A DNA stretch of 52,877 bases from Bacillota bacterium (GCA_017416795.1 JAFQBD010000036.1:1-52877), one strand, 5' to 3'; positions 9,021 to 18,190 are shown, counted from the stretch's first letter. Notes: generated by a model from the sequence alone, not told the origin. Numbers and translations are program-made.

Positions 9021-9203
9021 CTACATTTCTGAAGCAACAACTTCTTTACCATCGTAGTAGTTACAGTTAGGGCAAACTCTATGCGGAAGCTTTGGCTCGT
9101 GGCACTGTGGACAGATTGAAAGTCCTGGTGCTGTCTTTTTCATGTTAGGAGATCTTCTCATATCTCTCTTTGCCTTTGAAGTTCTTCTCTTAGGTACTGC
9201 CAT
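9021..9203 (-). CDS. rpmF: 50S ribosomal protein L32
   Basis: 60-residue ribosomal large-subunit protein. The family opening [14 protein letters not shown] is present, and two CxxC pairs (CPQC and CPNC) form the zinc-binding version of L32. AAAGGAGG precedes the ATG. Most Firmicutes carry a YceD/DUF177 gene immediately upstream; here the upstream gene is ackA and no DUF177 frame fits in the gap, so rpmF has its own promoter (9283-9312) and terminator. Confidence 0.97.
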   Translation of the reverse strand: MAVPKRRTSKAKRDMRRSPNMKKTAPGLSICPQCHEPKLPHRVCPNCNYYDGKEVVASEM

Positions 9204-9282
9204 TTCTACACCTCCTTTTGCTCCTTAGTGTATATGTACTTTCCACCGGATATGATCCTAGTGGATAATTTGCAACTCCTAA

Positions 9283-9312
9283 AGTATACAGTCGCAAGGC
9301 ACAACTTGTCAA
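9283..9312 (-). promoter_or_regulatory. Promoter of rpmF
   Basis: TTGACA (9307-9312), 18-base spacer, TATACT (9283-9288): a near-consensus housekeeping promoter located between ackA and rpmF. Confidence 0.75.
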
Positions 9313-9350
9313 CAATTATTTTCAGTTTATACTAAAAACTTTGACCGGTC

Positions 9351-10550
9351 TTACAGAGCCTTAACGATGTTGTAAGTATCTCTAGCGATCATCAGCTCTT
9401 CGTTTGTAGGGATCAGGATGATCTTAACCTTTGAATCGTCTCTTGAGATGATCATTTCCTTACCTCTAACCTTGTTCTTAACCAGGTCGAGCTTGATTCC
9501 CAGGTTACCCAGGTCGTTACAGATGATGTCTCTCATAGCGATGTCGTTTTCACCTACGCCTGCAGTGAAGATGATAGCGTCTACGCCGTTCATTTCAGCA
9601 ATGTAAGCTCCGATGTAGAATCTTACCTTGTGAGCAAACACCTTCAGCGCCAGCAGAGCTCTTTCGTTTCCTTCTTCAGCTGCTGCTTCCAGATCTCTGA
9701 AGTCACTTGATACGCCTGAGATACCCAGTACGCCTGACTTCTTGTTCAGGATCTCATTAGCAACACCCTGTTCCAGACCTTCTTTTTCTCTGATGTAAGT
9801 AACGATAGCAGGGTCGATATCGCCTGATCTTGTTCCCATTACGAGACCTTCAAGAGGAGTGAATCCCATTGATGTATCGATACACTTACCTCTCTTGATA
9901 GCTGATACTGATGCGCCGTTGCCCAGGTGGCAAGTGATCAGTTTCAGATCGTCCAGGTTAACGTTCAGGATATCAGCTGCTCTTTCTGCAACATACTTAT
10001 GGCTTGTTCCGTGGAAGCCGTATCTTCTGATACCGTGCTTCTGATAATATTCATAAGGAATAGCGTAGATGTATGATTCAGGAGGCATTGTCTGATGGAA
10101 AGCTGTATCGAATACGCCTACCATTGGAGTGTTTGGCATCAGTTCCTGACATGCTGCGATACCCAGAAGGTTTGGCGGGTTGTGGAGAGGTGCCAGATCT
10201 ACGCACTCTTCCAGAGCTGCCTTAACAGCATCGTCGATCAGTACTGAATGAGCAAACTTTTCGCCTGCGTGAACTACTCTGTGTCCTACTGCTCCGATTT
10301 CATCCATTGACTTAACAACACCGTGGTTTTCATCCTGGATAGCCATCAGTACATGTGAGATAGCATCCTTATGGTCTTCCATAGGTACTACGTTCTTGAA
10401 TTTTTCCATACCGATCTTTTCGTGAGTGATCTGTGAACCGTCCATGCCGATTCTTTCAACCAGACCTTTACACATCAGTACTTCGTTTGTCATGTCCAGA
10501 ACCTGATACTTCAGTGATGAACTTCCGCAGTTGATTACTAAAACTTTCAT
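9351..10550 (-). CDS. ackA: Acetate kinase
   Basis: Interconverts acetyl phosphate and acetate with ADP/ATP, the energy-yielding end of acetate fermentation. 399 residues, full length. The N-terminal [16 protein letters not shown] motif, [20 protein letters not shown], and [11 protein letters not shown] with [14 protein letters not shown] are all intact. GGAGG precedes the ATG. Phosphotransacetylase (pta), often its partner, is not in the window. The gene upstream is tmcAL, whose enzyme also activates acetate with ATP. Confidence 0.97.
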   Translation of the reverse strand: MKVLVINCGSSSLKYQVLDMTNEVLMCKGLVERIGMDGSQITHEKIGMEKFKNVVPMEDHKDAISHVLMAIQDENHGVVKSMDEIGAVGHRVVHAGEKFAHSVLIDDAVKAALEECVDLAPLHNPPNLLGIAACQELMPNTPMVGVFDTAFHQTMPPESYIYAIPYEYYQKHGIRRYGFHGTSHKYVAERAADILNVNLDDLKLITCHLGNGASVSAIKRGKCIDTSMGFTPLEGLVMGTRSGDIDPAIVTYIREKEGLEQGVANEILNKKSGVLGISGVSSDFRDLEAAAEEGNERALLALKVFAHKVRFYIGAYIAEMNGVDAIIFTAGVGENDIAMRDIICNDLGNLGIKLDLVKNKVRGKEMIISRDDSKVKIILIPTNEELMIARDTYNIVKAL

Positions 10551-10594
10551 TTACTATTCCTCCATATTCGAATTGATTACTAAACAACTATATT

Positions 10595-10623
10595 AGTATA
10601 CTCCAAAAACTGTTGTTTTTCAA
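10595..10623 (-). promoter_or_regulatory. Promoter of ackA
   Basis: TTGAAA (10618-10623), 17-base spacer, TATACT (10595-10600), about 45 bases before the ackA start. ackA can therefore be transcribed independently of tmcAL. Confidence 0.72.
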
Positions 10624-10650
10624 GAGGTTTAACCATTTTTATCCTCTGAA

Positions 10651-11880
10651 TCACCTGTCATTAAGCCCTGCCATGTAAGGCCTCTTCACCTTATCGGAAA
10701 AGGCATACATATCTCGGTCATAAATCAAGTTGTACATATCGGACGCCAGCACATCATATCTGAGACACGCCTGTACGATTTCATTATCAAGCTCGTCCTT
10801 ATTGATGTTAGTTATGATTGGCATATGTCCGTCTTGTTTCTTCAAACTGCCCAGAAGTTTCCTTCCGTTTTCATTTGCAGCCAGCACCCTGCCGTAAACA
10901 GCCTTCGTCGGTTCATATTCTCTGATCCCCAAAAGCACATAAGTAAGCAGCCTTCTCACAGTCGCCTCCGTATATCTTCTCGACACGACAGATGAAACAA
11001 GTTCGTCCACATTCCCGGCTTTGACGATCTCCTTCTTCAGCTTGTTTTCCAGACCTTCTCCCATATGATAGACCTGAGCCAGCGCCTCCGGCGAACTTTT
11101 GACTATCTCGCTTCGCACCAGCCGGAAAAGGCAATCGTTGGCCTGCAAAGCGCGCTCTGCGGCAAGTTGAGTATTCTCTGCGCCTTCCAAAGCGCATGCT
11201 ACATTTTCAGGAACATATTTCCCAAATTCTTCACTCGACTCCATTTTTCTTATAACAGATGCCCCGGCAAAGCCTTTCTCGCTGTTTTCCTCAAAATATC
11301 CGCTGCCGTGTCTCTTCACAGTTACAGCTTCTATATCATGCCCTCTTTCCTTCCAGAAGATAAGGCGTTTGAGATATTCCAGAGCAAGGATATTATTAGG
11401 TTCTGTCATCAGCTTGGCCGCCTCTTCTCCCAGTACTTCTGCTGTGGCGATTTCTCCTGCTTTGGCGAATGAAATACCGCTTTTCATATGTCTTTCGCGT
11501 GCCTCTTCTATCTTTTCGGATCCATCGATAAGATTTGCCGCCGCTTCGTAGAGATTGCTGATCTCTCCCGATTCACTGCCGAACGATATCATGTGTACGC
11601 CCAGACCTTTAAGGATGTCCACCGCACCTTCAGCGAAGCTCTGCGCTTTGCTGCACGCATAAATAAACGGCAGCTCGACTACAAGGTCGACTCCGTTTTC
11701 AACAGCCAGACGACTCCTTTCCCACTTATCCAGTATTGCCGCCTCGCCTCTTTGAGTGAAATTACCGCTCATTACGGCGACAACACAGTCTGCTCCCGTC
11801 ATCTCGCGAGATTTTTCGATATGATATTTATGTCCGTTATGGAACGGATTGTATTCTGCTGTTATTCCTAATACTTTCAT
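10651..11880 (-). CDS. tmcAL: tRNA(Met) cytidine acetate ligase TmcAL (YlbM)
   Basis: Forms N4-acetylcytidine at the wobble base of elongator tRNA(Met) using acetate and ATP through an acetyl-adenylate (known for Bacillus YlbM). 409 residues, full length. The nucleotidyltransferase HxGH signature is in GITAEYNPFHNGHKYHI, followed by VVAVMSGNFTQRGEAAI and VDLVVELPF, all diagnostic for the family. It sits between ylbJ and ackA; ylbJ-ylbM is a conserved Firmicute neighbourhood. The gap to ylbJ is only seven bases, and no strong ribosome binding site is visible, so translation may be coupled. Confidence 0.93.
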   Translation of the reverse strand: MKVLGITAEYNPFHNGHKYHIEKSREMTGADCVVAVMSGNFTQRGEAAILDKWERSRLAVENGVDLVVELPFIYACSKAQSFAEGAVDILKGLGVHMISFGSESGEISNLYEAAANLIDGSEKIEEARERHMKSGISFAKAGEIATAEVLGEEAAKLMTEPNNILALEYLKRLIFWKERGHDIEAVTVKRHGSGYFEENSEKGFAGASVIRKMESSEEFGKYVPENVACALEGAENTQLAAERALQANDCLFRLVRSEIVKSSPEALAQVYHMGEGLENKLKKEIVKAGNVDELVSSVVSRRYTEATVRRLLTYVLLGIREYEPTKAVYGRVLAANENGRKLLGSLKKQDGHMPIITNINKDELDNEIVQACLRYDVLASDMYNLIYDRDMYAFSDKVKRPYMAGLNDR

Positions 11881-11887
11881 ACCTTTA

Positions 11888-12832
11888 TCATAACATAAAT
11901 AAAGCGATGGTAAAAGCAGCGGCTGCCGAAAAAAGTCCGTGGGTCAATTTCATTGCCACTACATATCCAACAGTTATCCCTGTGCCTGCCAGCATGCTCA
12001 TGGTCTGGCCGATCACCGACAGTCCGCCCCATGATATCATAAAAGTACATATGACACATTTGACTGTTTCAGATATCCCTATACATCCTGCTGCCGCTTC
12101 GCACCCGACCGTCATTTCGATTAAACCTTTTAAGAGCGCTTCCGCCCATGGCTTTTCGAGACTATTCATTATTCCGGAAATCGTGATGATGTCTGTTATA
12201 AACATGAACATCACGATATATGCAAGTATTATCCCAACTGATTTGAGAGACATCAATATCGAATCCGTGAGAGCATCATACAAAGAGTTTTGTATGATCC
12301 GGCTATCTCCTTCATCATGCGCGTGGCTCACAGTTCCTGTCTTTTTCCTTCTGTTCAGCGATATCCCCCCATGTATGAAACCGTTTATCAGCGAACCTAT
12401 ATAATGGGAAACAGCTATGATCATGCCTATTTGTCCTGACCCCAACATCCCTGCACCGACAGCTCCTATCATGAAAGCAGGCCCTGATGTACTGCAGTAA
12501 GACAGCATCTTCTTTGCTTCATCAAGTGATACTTCCCCGCTGCGTCTTAAACCACCTATTATACCTGCACCCATAGGATATCCCGATAAAGCGCTCATGG
12601 CAAACGGGAATATGCCGCTTCTCAGATATCTCATCACACCCAGATTCTGCAGGAAGCCTGAACAAATAAAAAACGGCAGCAATGCAGGCAGTACATCAAG
12701 CATCCACAGATCGATCGCCTTTCTTGCTGACCGCAGAACCGTTGACGGGAAGGCAACCATGAGGATACAACACACTATGGTCAGTATCGCTGCTGCCGCT
12801 GTTTTTTTCTTTCCCGAATAAAAAATATCCAT
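11888..12832 (-). CDS. ylbJ: YlbJ-family sporulation integral membrane protein
   Basis: 314-residue polytopic membrane protein with nucleoside-recognition (Gate) domain features: LPALLPFFICSGFLQNLG, SALSGYPMGAGIIGGL and SYCSTSGPAFMIG. Around eight hydrophobic segments. In Bacillus the family is linked to sporulation and lies between coaD and ylbM, as here, with one coiled-coil gene inserted after coaD. The transported or sensed molecule is unknown. The gene is followed closely by tmcAL. Confidence 0.85.
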   Translation of the reverse strand: MDIFYSGKKKTAAAAILTIVCCILMVAFPSTVLRSARKAIDLWMLDVLPALLPFFICSGFLQNLGVMRYLRSGIFPFAMSALSGYPMGAGIIGGLRRSGEVSLDEAKKMLSYCSTSGPAFMIGAVGAGMLGSGQIGMIIAVSHYIGSLINGFIHGGISLNRRKKTGTVSHAHDEGDSRIIQNSLYDALTDSILMSLKSVGIILAYIVMFMFITDIITISGIMNSLEKPWAEALLKGLIEMTVGCEAAAGCIGISETVKCVICTFMISWGGLSVIGQTMSMLAGTGITVGYVVAMKLTHGLFSAAAAFTIALFML

Positions 12833-12874
12833 GACTCATTGTATTCATGAATCATGGATATATGTTATGTTGAT

Positions 12875-13441
12875 TTATTTTTCCATATCCATTATCGGAG
12901 AAGGTTCAGGCATTTCCTCAGCATTCATCTGAGCTCTGTAAGCCATATCCTTCAACTCATCTCTGTTAGCGGAAAGTGCTGAATTGATATCGTCAAAAGC
13001 CTTCTCGATGCTTGTGAACATTTCTCCGAAGTAGATGGAGCTCAGGTGTTCCATCTTACCCTGGAAGCTGTAAAGGATGCTATCCAGGTATTCGTATGTA
13101 CCGATCTTCAGCTGCTGAGCAGTGTTTTCTGTAACTCTCATTAGCTCGTCAGCTCTCATCTTAGCTTTTACTGTGATATCATTATTTTCAACTAAGGTAT
13201 CAGCCTGCTTCTGAGCGTCATCGATAACAGCTTCATACTGAGTCTTAGCTTCAGCGATGATTCTTTCTCTTTCATTCTTGATCCACTGTGCCTGCTGGAT
13301 CTCATCCGGCAGTTCGGCTCTGATCTCTCTGACGATCTCGAGCAGTTCCTGTGAATCTACCATGATCTTTCCTGTAAGCGGGAATCCGGCCGCAGTATCA
13401 ACGATTTCTTCGATTTCTTCCAAAAGTTCTAAAACTCTCAT
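12875..13441 (-). CDS. Coiled-coil protein, ATPase subunit-like, of unknown function
   Basis: 188-residue, Glu/Lys-rich, probably cytoplasmic protein. Residues about 50-110 are a long heptad-like helix (ERERIIAEAKTQYEAVIDDA...) resembling the F-type subunit b/V-type subunit H or DivIVA stalk helices, which explains frequent automatic naming as an ATP synthase subunit; no other ATP synthase gene is near. No membrane anchor is seen. AGGAGG precedes the start, and it follows coaD by twelve bases. Placement between coaD and ylbJ is shared with other Clostridia as far as I recall. I do not assign a function. Confidence 0.75.
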   Translation of the reverse strand: MRVLELLEEIEEIVDTAAGFPLTGKIMVDSQELLEIVREIRAELPDEIQQAQWIKNERERIIAEAKTQYEAVIDDAQKQADTLVENNDITVKAKMRADELMRVTENTAQQLKIGTYEYLDSILYSFQGKMEHLSSIYFGEMFTSIEKAFDDINSALSANRDELKDMAYRAQMNAEEMPEPSPIMDMEK

Positions 13442-13453
13442 GTTATCCTCCTG

Positions 13454-13942
13454 TTATTCACCCTTAGTCTTATTATCCATCTTCTCCAGTATCACTTCAG
13501 GAACCAGTCCCTCTATGGAGCCTCCCAGCGAATGAACTTCTTTCATCATGCTCGAGCTGATGAATGAGTATTTCGGGTCGGTCATAAGGAAAACAGTTTC
13601 CACCTGTTCGTCAAATAATCTCGCATTCATGTGGGCCATCTGGATCTCATACTCGAAATCCATAGCAGCTCTAAGACCTCTGACAACTACATTGAACTTG
13701 TTCTCATTGACATAATCTGCGAGAAGTCCTGAGAAAAACTCGACTTTCACATTATCGAGATGGCTCAGTGTCTCTTCGATCATTTCTTTTCTCTCTTCAA
13801 GAGAAAACATGGATTTTTTGGAATAATTGACGATTATTCCTATTGTCAATTCATCATAAAGCTTAGCTGCTCTCTCGATGATGTTCAGATGTCCATTGGT
13901 CAGCGGATCAAAGGAACCTGTATAAAGTGCTTTGATGTGCAT
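13454..13942 (-). CDS. coaD: Phosphopantetheine adenylyltransferase
   Basis: Transfers AMP from ATP to 4'-phosphopantetheine, the penultimate step of coenzyme A synthesis. 162 residues, full length. The nucleotidyltransferase motif TNGH is in YTGSFDPLTNGHLNII. The substrate-binding and C-terminal motifs VVRGLRAAMDFEYE and YSFISSSMMKEV are intact. AGGAGG precedes the ATG. The rsmD-coaD pairing is typical. Confidence 0.97.
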   Translation of the reverse strand: MHIKALYTGSFDPLTNGHLNIIERAAKLYDELTIGIIVNYSKKSMFSLEERKEMIEETLSHLDNVKVEFFSGLLADYVNENKFNVVVRGLRAAMDFEYEIQMAHMNARLFDEQVETVFLMTDPKYSFISSSMMKEVHSLGGSIEGLVPEVILEKMDNKTKGE

Positions 13943-13995
13943 CTGCTATTCCTCCCACTAATACTAGTTAATTATACCATGTATAAACACTTCAT

Positions 13996-14532
13996 TCAAC
14001 AATATATTGATAACTTGATGATGCCGTACTTTCGTTCTTTTATCTTCTCATATCCGCAGAATTCTTCAGGCAGGTCTTCCTCTTTTCTATGTTCCGCCAC
14101 GATAACTCCGTCTTCTGCCAGAAGATCATGTTCTCTGATAAGCTCGAACGCCGGTCCTAAAAATCCCTGATCATAAGGCGGATCGAGAAGGATGATGTCA
14201 AACTGTCCGTCGAGATTAGCGAGAGTCTTTCTGAAATCTCCCGGAATGACTCTGGCACCTTCCTGAGCTTTGCAATGAGCTATGTTTGCCTTGATGAGCC
14301 TGATGCTTTCTCTGGAATTATCACAGAAAACACACTCTGCCGCGCCTCTGCTGAGAGCTTCTATGCCCAAATTTCCTGTGCCTGAGAAAAGATCCAGCAC
14401 TCTGCTTCCCCAGATCTGCTGTGAAAGGATGCTGAAAAGAGCCTCCTTGACTTTATCTGTTGTAGGTCTGACGCTGTAATCTGCCGGAGCTTCCAAACGT
14501 CTTCCTTTGTATTCACCTGCTATGATACGCAT
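13996..14532 (-). CDS. rsmD: 16S rRNA (guanine966-N2)-methyltransferase RsmD
   Basis: SAM-dependent methyltransferase of the 30S subunit, about 178 residues. It starts with the family opening MRIIAGEYKGRRLEAP; the SAM site is VLDLFSGTGNLGIEALSRG, and the amino-methyltransferase motif IV reads LLDPPYD. I use the ATG at 14532 because GGAGG lies just upstream; a longer in-frame start at 14571 would bury that site. It is the first gene of the rsmD-coaD-coiled coil-ylbJ-tmcAL series. Confidence 0.95.
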   Translation of the reverse strand: MRIIAGEYKGRRLEAPADYSVRPTTDKVKEALFSILSQQIWGSRVLDLFSGTGNLGIEALSRGAAECVFCDNSRESIRLIKANIAHCKAQEGARVIPGDFRKTLANLDGQFDIILLDPPYDQGFLGPAFELIREHDLLAEDGVIVAEHRKEEDLPEEFCGYEKIKERKYGIIKLSIYC

Positions 14533-14623
14533 ACCATATCCTCCTATCAATATCTTTCCCCATTCTAGCACTAATGAAAAAATATATCTACCCTAATTGA
14601 TATATTGATCGTCTTATTCTCAC

Positions 14624-14673
14624 AATTGAAAAAGAGATATTCACGGTATGGGTAAATATCTCCCTTTTCAATT
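14624..14673. terminator. Long inverted repeat between rsmD and ssp, terminator-like
   Basis: Arms 14624-14641 and 14655-14673 are near-complementary (about 18 bp, one bulge) with a 13-base loop. There is no clean U-tract after the hairpin on either strand, although the arms themselves are T/A-rich. It probably ends the ssp transcript, or it may be a processing/stability hairpin. Confidence 0.55.
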
Positions 14674-14701
14674 AGTTTAATGCTTATTAGCTTTTATCCG
14701 G

Positions 14702-14902
14702 TTATCTTCCTGACATCTGCTGTTCAGCCATTTCGACCAGCTTCTTAGTCATATAACCGCCAACATAGCCATTTTCTCTTGCAGTCAGATTTCCCTTGTC
14801 CATCTGTTCATAGTTAGCAAGACCCAGCTCGTTGGCAACTTCTGTCTTTAAGTTCTTCAGTGCCGGCTTAGCATTCATATTAGTCTTATCCTGTAATGAC
14901 AT
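14702..14902 (-). CDS. Small acid-soluble spore protein, alpha/beta type
   Basis: 66-residue DNA-coating spore protein. The germination-protease cleavage region KTEVANELGL and the conserved C-terminal block GNLTARENGYVGGYMTKKL are present. It shows that the organism forms endospores. AGGAGG precedes the ATG. Upstream, CATGTTA (around 14951-14957) resembles the -10 of forespore sigma G, but I find no good -35 at the right spacing, so the promoter is not called. Confidence 0.95.
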   Translation of the reverse strand: MSLQDKTNMNAKPALKNLKTEVANELGLANYEQMDKGNLTARENGYVGGYMTKKLVEMAEQQMSGR

Positions 14903-15010
14903 GTTTTCTCACCTCCTGTACTAATAATTTGTCCCGGAAGCAAGATTATATAACATGCAATAATTAGCTGTGCTGCCGTCATTTCCCAAGCTGTCATAAT
15001 AATGATATTT

Positions 15011-17050
15011 TTACAGATCCAGTGTCATATCATCACCGAAAAGCTTGACTATTCGACGTCTCAATCCTTGATTTTCAACTGATCTAAGCATAGGATCCTC
15101 AGTCAGTATCAGGCGAGCTTCTTTCTTGGCATTATCCAATACATCGAGATGCTTTGCCAGATCCGATATGTTCAGATCCGGAAGTCCATGCTGTCTCGTG
15201 CCGAATATTTCTCCCGGACCTCTCAGCTTTAGATCCTCTTCTGCTATATAGAATCCATCTGATGAGCTTTCCATTATCTCGCCTCTTCTCTGAGCCACCT
15301 CTGAAGTGCCGTTCATCACCAGGAAGCAGTAAGACTTGTGCTTTCCTCGTCCGACACGACCTCTTAGCTGATGAAGCTGGGCCAGACCGAATCGCTCCGC
15401 ATTTTCTATAACGATGACAGATGCATTAGGCACATTGATACCTACTTCTATCACTACTGTAGCGACCAGTACATCGATCTCTCCCCTATAAAAGGATGCC
15501 ATGATCTCATCTTTTTCAGCCTGCTTCATCGCACCATGTATCAATGCTGTTTTGTGATTTGAAAATCTCGAAGACAGTTCCTGTGCCACCAGCTCTGCAG
15601 ACCTGACATCGAGTACACCCGAATCTTCGATGAGCGGTGTCACTACATATGCCTGTCTGCCTGCATCAAGCTGTTTTTCAACGAAATCATAACATTTGTT
15701 CCTGTTTTCCTGACCGAGAGTCCTTGTCTGTATCTTCTGTCTTCCCGGCGGAAGTTCATCTATCACAGAAACATCCAGATCTCCGTAAAGCACCACCGCC
15801 AGTGTCCTCGGTATAGGCGTGGCAGTCATGACCAGAATATTAGGGTTCTGTCCCTTTTCCTTCAGTCTAACTCTCTGACTCACACCGAATCTGTGCTGCT
15901 CGTCAGTGATGACAAGTCCAAGATTTTTGAACTCCACATCAGGCTGTATTATGGCATGAGTCCCTACTATTATATCTATCTCACCGTTTTTCAGTCGTTC
16001 CAGCGTCGCCCTCTTTTCAGACGCCTTCATGGAACCTGAAAGGAATCCTACACTTATATCGTGCTTCTTGAAGCTGTTTCCTATCCCTTCAAAATGCTGT
16101 CTTGCCAATATCTCTGTCGGTGCCATCAGCGCAGCCTGATATCCGCTCTTGACAGCCTTGTACATAGCTATTTCAGCAACAGCAGTCTTACCGGAGCCTA
16201 CATCTCCTTGGACAAGCCTGTTCATCACCTTGCCGCTTTCAAGGTCTTCCATTATCTGATCAACGCATCTTTTCTGCGCTCCTGTGAGAGGATACGGCAG
16301 AGAATCTATGTAAGGGATCACATCAGCATCTTTGGTAAATGCTATGCCGTTTTCCCCGTTTTTTATATTTTGTCTTGCTGCAAAGAGCCCTGTCTGCAAA
16401 GTAAGCAGCTCATCGAATATCAAGCGATATTTAGCCTCCAGCAATTTCTGCTTTTCCTGCGGAAAATGTATGTTTTTCAAAGCATAAGAAAGGCTGCAAA
16501 GCCTGTTTCTCTCTATGATATCTTTAGAAAGTATATCCTCTGCTTTACTGTAAAGAGATTTGATATCAGCCTGCCACTGCCTCATTTCTTTCTGCGAAAT
16601 ACCCTTTGTAAGAGGATATACCGGCAGTATCCCTTCAGCTGTATCTTCATTTCTGCTGAATTCAGGATGTACCAGCTGAAGTCTTCCGAAGTTCATCTGC
16701 GGTTTTCCGTAAAAGATATATTCATGTCCTGCCTTGAAACTTGCCGCCAGATACTTAGCATTAAAAAAAACAACTTCTATCGTGCCGGTATCATCAGAAA
16801 CCAGCAGCTTCAGCAGTTGCTTTCGCCCGTATTTATATCTGTCGCTGACTGCACGTTCCACTTTACCTTTGATGACAGCAGGTCTGTCCTCTCGCAGATC
16901 ACATATCTTCACCTTATTCCTTCGATCTTCATAATCTCTTGGAAAAAAAAGTATAAGATCTTCCAGAGTATGGATATTCAGTTTTTCCAGAGCCTCGCTT
17001 TTTTTCGGGCCTACGCCCTTAAGCTTCGCCACCTTATCTCTTATATCCAT
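15011..17050 (-). CDS. recG: ATP-dependent DNA helicase RecG
   Basis: Branched-DNA helicase that reverses stalled forks and processes recombination intermediates. 679 residues, full length. The N-terminal wedge/OB region is followed by Walker A GDVGSGKTAVAE, motif II ITDEQHRFGV (DEQH box), motif III MTATPIPRTLA and the C-terminal motif RGRVGRG. The ATG at 17050 shares a base with the stop of asp23. The usual fakA gene between asp23 and recG is absent here. Confidence 0.97.
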   Translation of the reverse strand: MDIRDKVAKLKGVGPKKSEALEKLNIHTLEDLILFFPRDYEDRRNKVKICDLREDRPAVIKGKVERAVSDRYKYGRKQLLKLLVSDDTGTIEVVFFNAKYLAASFKAGHEYIFYGKPQMNFGRLQLVHPEFSRNEDTAEGILPVYPLTKGISQKEMRQWQADIKSLYSKAEDILSKDIIERNRLCSLSYALKNIHFPQEKQKLLEAKYRLIFDELLTLQTGLFAARQNIKNGENGIAFTKDADVIPYIDSLPYPLTGAQKRCVDQIMEDLESGKVMNRLVQGDVGSGKTAVAEIAMYKAVKSGYQAALMAPTEILARQHFEGIGNSFKKHDISVGFLSGSMKASEKRATLERLKNGEIDIIVGTHAIIQPDVEFKNLGLVITDEQHRFGVSQRVRLKEKGQNPNILVMTATPIPRTLAVVLYGDLDVSVIDELPPGRQKIQTRTLGQENRNKCYDFVEKQLDAGRQAYVVTPLIEDSGVLDVRSAELVAQELSSRFSNHKTALIHGAMKQAEKDEIMASFYRGEIDVLVATVVIEVGINVPNASVIVIENAERFGLAQLHQLRGRVGRGKHKSYCFLVMNGTSEVAQRRGEIMESSSDGFYIAEEDLKLRGPGEIFGTRQHGLPDLNISDLAKHLDVLDNAKKEARLILTEDPMLRSVENQGLRRRIVKLFGDDMTLDL

Positions 17051-17451
17051 TATCTGCTCACCTCAATATGTCTCTTGGCGATGTTCTTGGAAACGACACC
17101 TGTAACTACCACCTTCACATGCTTAGGTTTCTGACCAAGTATCTTCTCTGAGTTTTCGTAGATACTATCTAATATTTGAGATGTTACAGCTTTGATACTG
17201 GTACCGAATTTTATCACAACATAAAGCGTCATGATGTATCCGTCTCCGATTTCATGGACTTCTATGCTTGCTGCGCTTTCATCATAAAGATTCATCTTAG
17301 ATGCCCATCCCGGCATGACATCCATGAGAGCTCCTTTATAATTATGGAGCATCACTTTGCCGCCGCAGTCCTCTACAGCTTTTTCTGCGATCTTATTTAT
17401 TATATTTGAAGAGAAATGTATATTCCCTATTTTTGTTTCGATATCGAACAT
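17050..17451 (-). CDS. Asp23/Gls24 family protein
   Basis: 133-residue DUF322 protein. Family traits are the opening ETKIGNIHFSSNIINKIAEKA and the central amphipathic DGYIMTLYVVIKFGTSI, then VVTGVV near the end. Members are cytoplasmic or membrane-associated and linked to envelope stress or fatty-acid kinase. I take the ATG at 17451: AGGAGA is six bases upstream, whereas the in-frame ATG at 17457 touches it. It overlaps recG by one base. The rpmB-asp23 neighbourhood is conserved in Firmicutes; fakA, normally next, is missing. Confidence 0.9.
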   Translation of the reverse strand: MFDIETKIGNIHFSSNIINKIAEKAVEDCGGKVMLHNYKGALMDVMPGWASKMNLYDESAASIEVHEIGDGYIMTLYVVIKFGTSIKAVTSQILDSIYENSEKILGQKPKHVKVVVTGVVSKNIAKRHIEVSR

Positions 17452-17573
17452 CTTCATTCTCCTATTATTATGTTCATTTATATCCGTATTTTATCACATA
17501 AAACAGTTCCGGCACAATCTTTATGATGATTTCATATAATATCATCAACAGACATGATCATGCGAGGTGAACG

Positions 17574-17774
17574 ATGATGAATAAATACGGTAACAGCAGC
17601 TGTCGGCCGCATAAGAATAGACCAAAAAGAAAATGTGACAACAAATATCTTGGGATCATTATGGCACTTCTCGGAGCAGTCACCTTGATGGTGATATTTT
17701 TGCCTATGAAGCTGTGGGTGCTGATATTGAGTGCTGCTCTAGTTGTCTTCGGAATACATCTATGCTCACGATAA
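17574..17774 (+). CDS. Small hypothetical membrane protein
   Basis: 66 residues, or 65 if the second ATG (17577) is used. A strongly basic N-terminus (RPHKNRPKRK) is followed by two closely spaced hydrophobic stretches (LGIIMALLGAVTLMVIFL and LWVLILSAALVVFGIHL), suggesting a hairpin membrane protein with N-in orientation. GAGGTG precedes the start. It lies on the opposite strand in the short gap between rpmB and asp23. I recognise no family; composition and the ribosome site argue that it is real. Confidence 0.55.
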   Translation: MMNKYGNSSCRPHKNRPKRKCDNKYLGIIMALLGAVTLMVIFLPMKLWVLILSAALVVFGIHLCSR

Positions 17775-17786
17775 ATGGAATCATAT

Positions 17787-17819
17787 CAAAAAATAAAAGC
17801 GCCCACCAATGGTGAGCGC
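17787..17819 (-). terminator. Terminator of rpmB
   Basis: On the minus strand, GCGCUCACC (from 17819) pairs with GGUGGGCGC (ending 17799) with one G-U pair and a three-base loop, followed by UUUUAUUUUUU. Confidence 0.9.
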
Positions 17820-17835
17820 ATGCTTGTTTCTTAAA

Positions 17836-18027
17836 TTAGATGGCACGGTTTACTTTGCCTGATCTTAAGCATCTTGTGCAAACTTTAGCTTTTCTAACTG
17901 TACCGTTATCATCGATTCTTACAGTCTGAATGTTTGCATTCCACTTTCTTCTAGTGTGTCTGTTTGAATGGGACACGTTGTTTCCGGAAACCTGACCTTT
18001 TCCGCAAATTTCGCACTTTCTTGACAT
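17836..18027 (-). CDS. rpmB: 50S ribosomal protein L28
   Basis: 63-residue large-subunit protein with two CxxC pairs (CEIC and CTRC) and the core SGNNVSHSNRHTRRKW. The ATG at 18027 has AAGGAGG seven bases upstream; an in-frame GTG nine bases earlier overlaps that site and is unlikely. Monocistronic, with its own extended -10 promoter and terminator. Confidence 0.97.
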   Translation of the reverse strand: MSRKCEICGKGQVSGNNVSHSNRHTRRKWNANIQTVRIDDNGTVRKAKVCTRCLRSGKVNRAI

Positions 18028-18120
18028 CTGCCGCACCTCCTTATACGTATAGTATCTAAAAGCTTTCGCAATTTCTTTTAAATATTTCTTGTCCGTTCTT
18101 CATAGACTCGAACAAATGAC

Positions 18121-18149
18121 ATTATAGCACATGAAAAAACTAAACACAA
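18121..18149 (-). promoter_or_regulatory. Promoter of rpmB
   Basis: TTGTGT (18144-18149), 17-base spacer, then a perfect TATAAT (18121-18126) preceded by TG-C (extended -10). It leaves a leader of about 85 bases. Confidence 0.7.
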
Positions 18150-18190
18150 GGATTTTTTTCGCTATAAATCCAATTATTTCAATAAGCCTC

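Noticed and set aside
12875..13441. ATP synthase subunit b
   Set aside because: Only coiled-coil similarity; no membrane anchor and no other ATP synthase genes nearby.
14903..14990. Sigma G promoter for the spore protein gene
   Set aside because: CATGTTA fits a -10, but the nearest ATGA-type -35 is about 21 bases away rather than 17-18.
16061..17134. 357-codon frame antisense to recG
   Set aside because: Phe/Cys/His/Tyr-rich composition typical of a reverse-frame shadow; recG is intact on the other strand.
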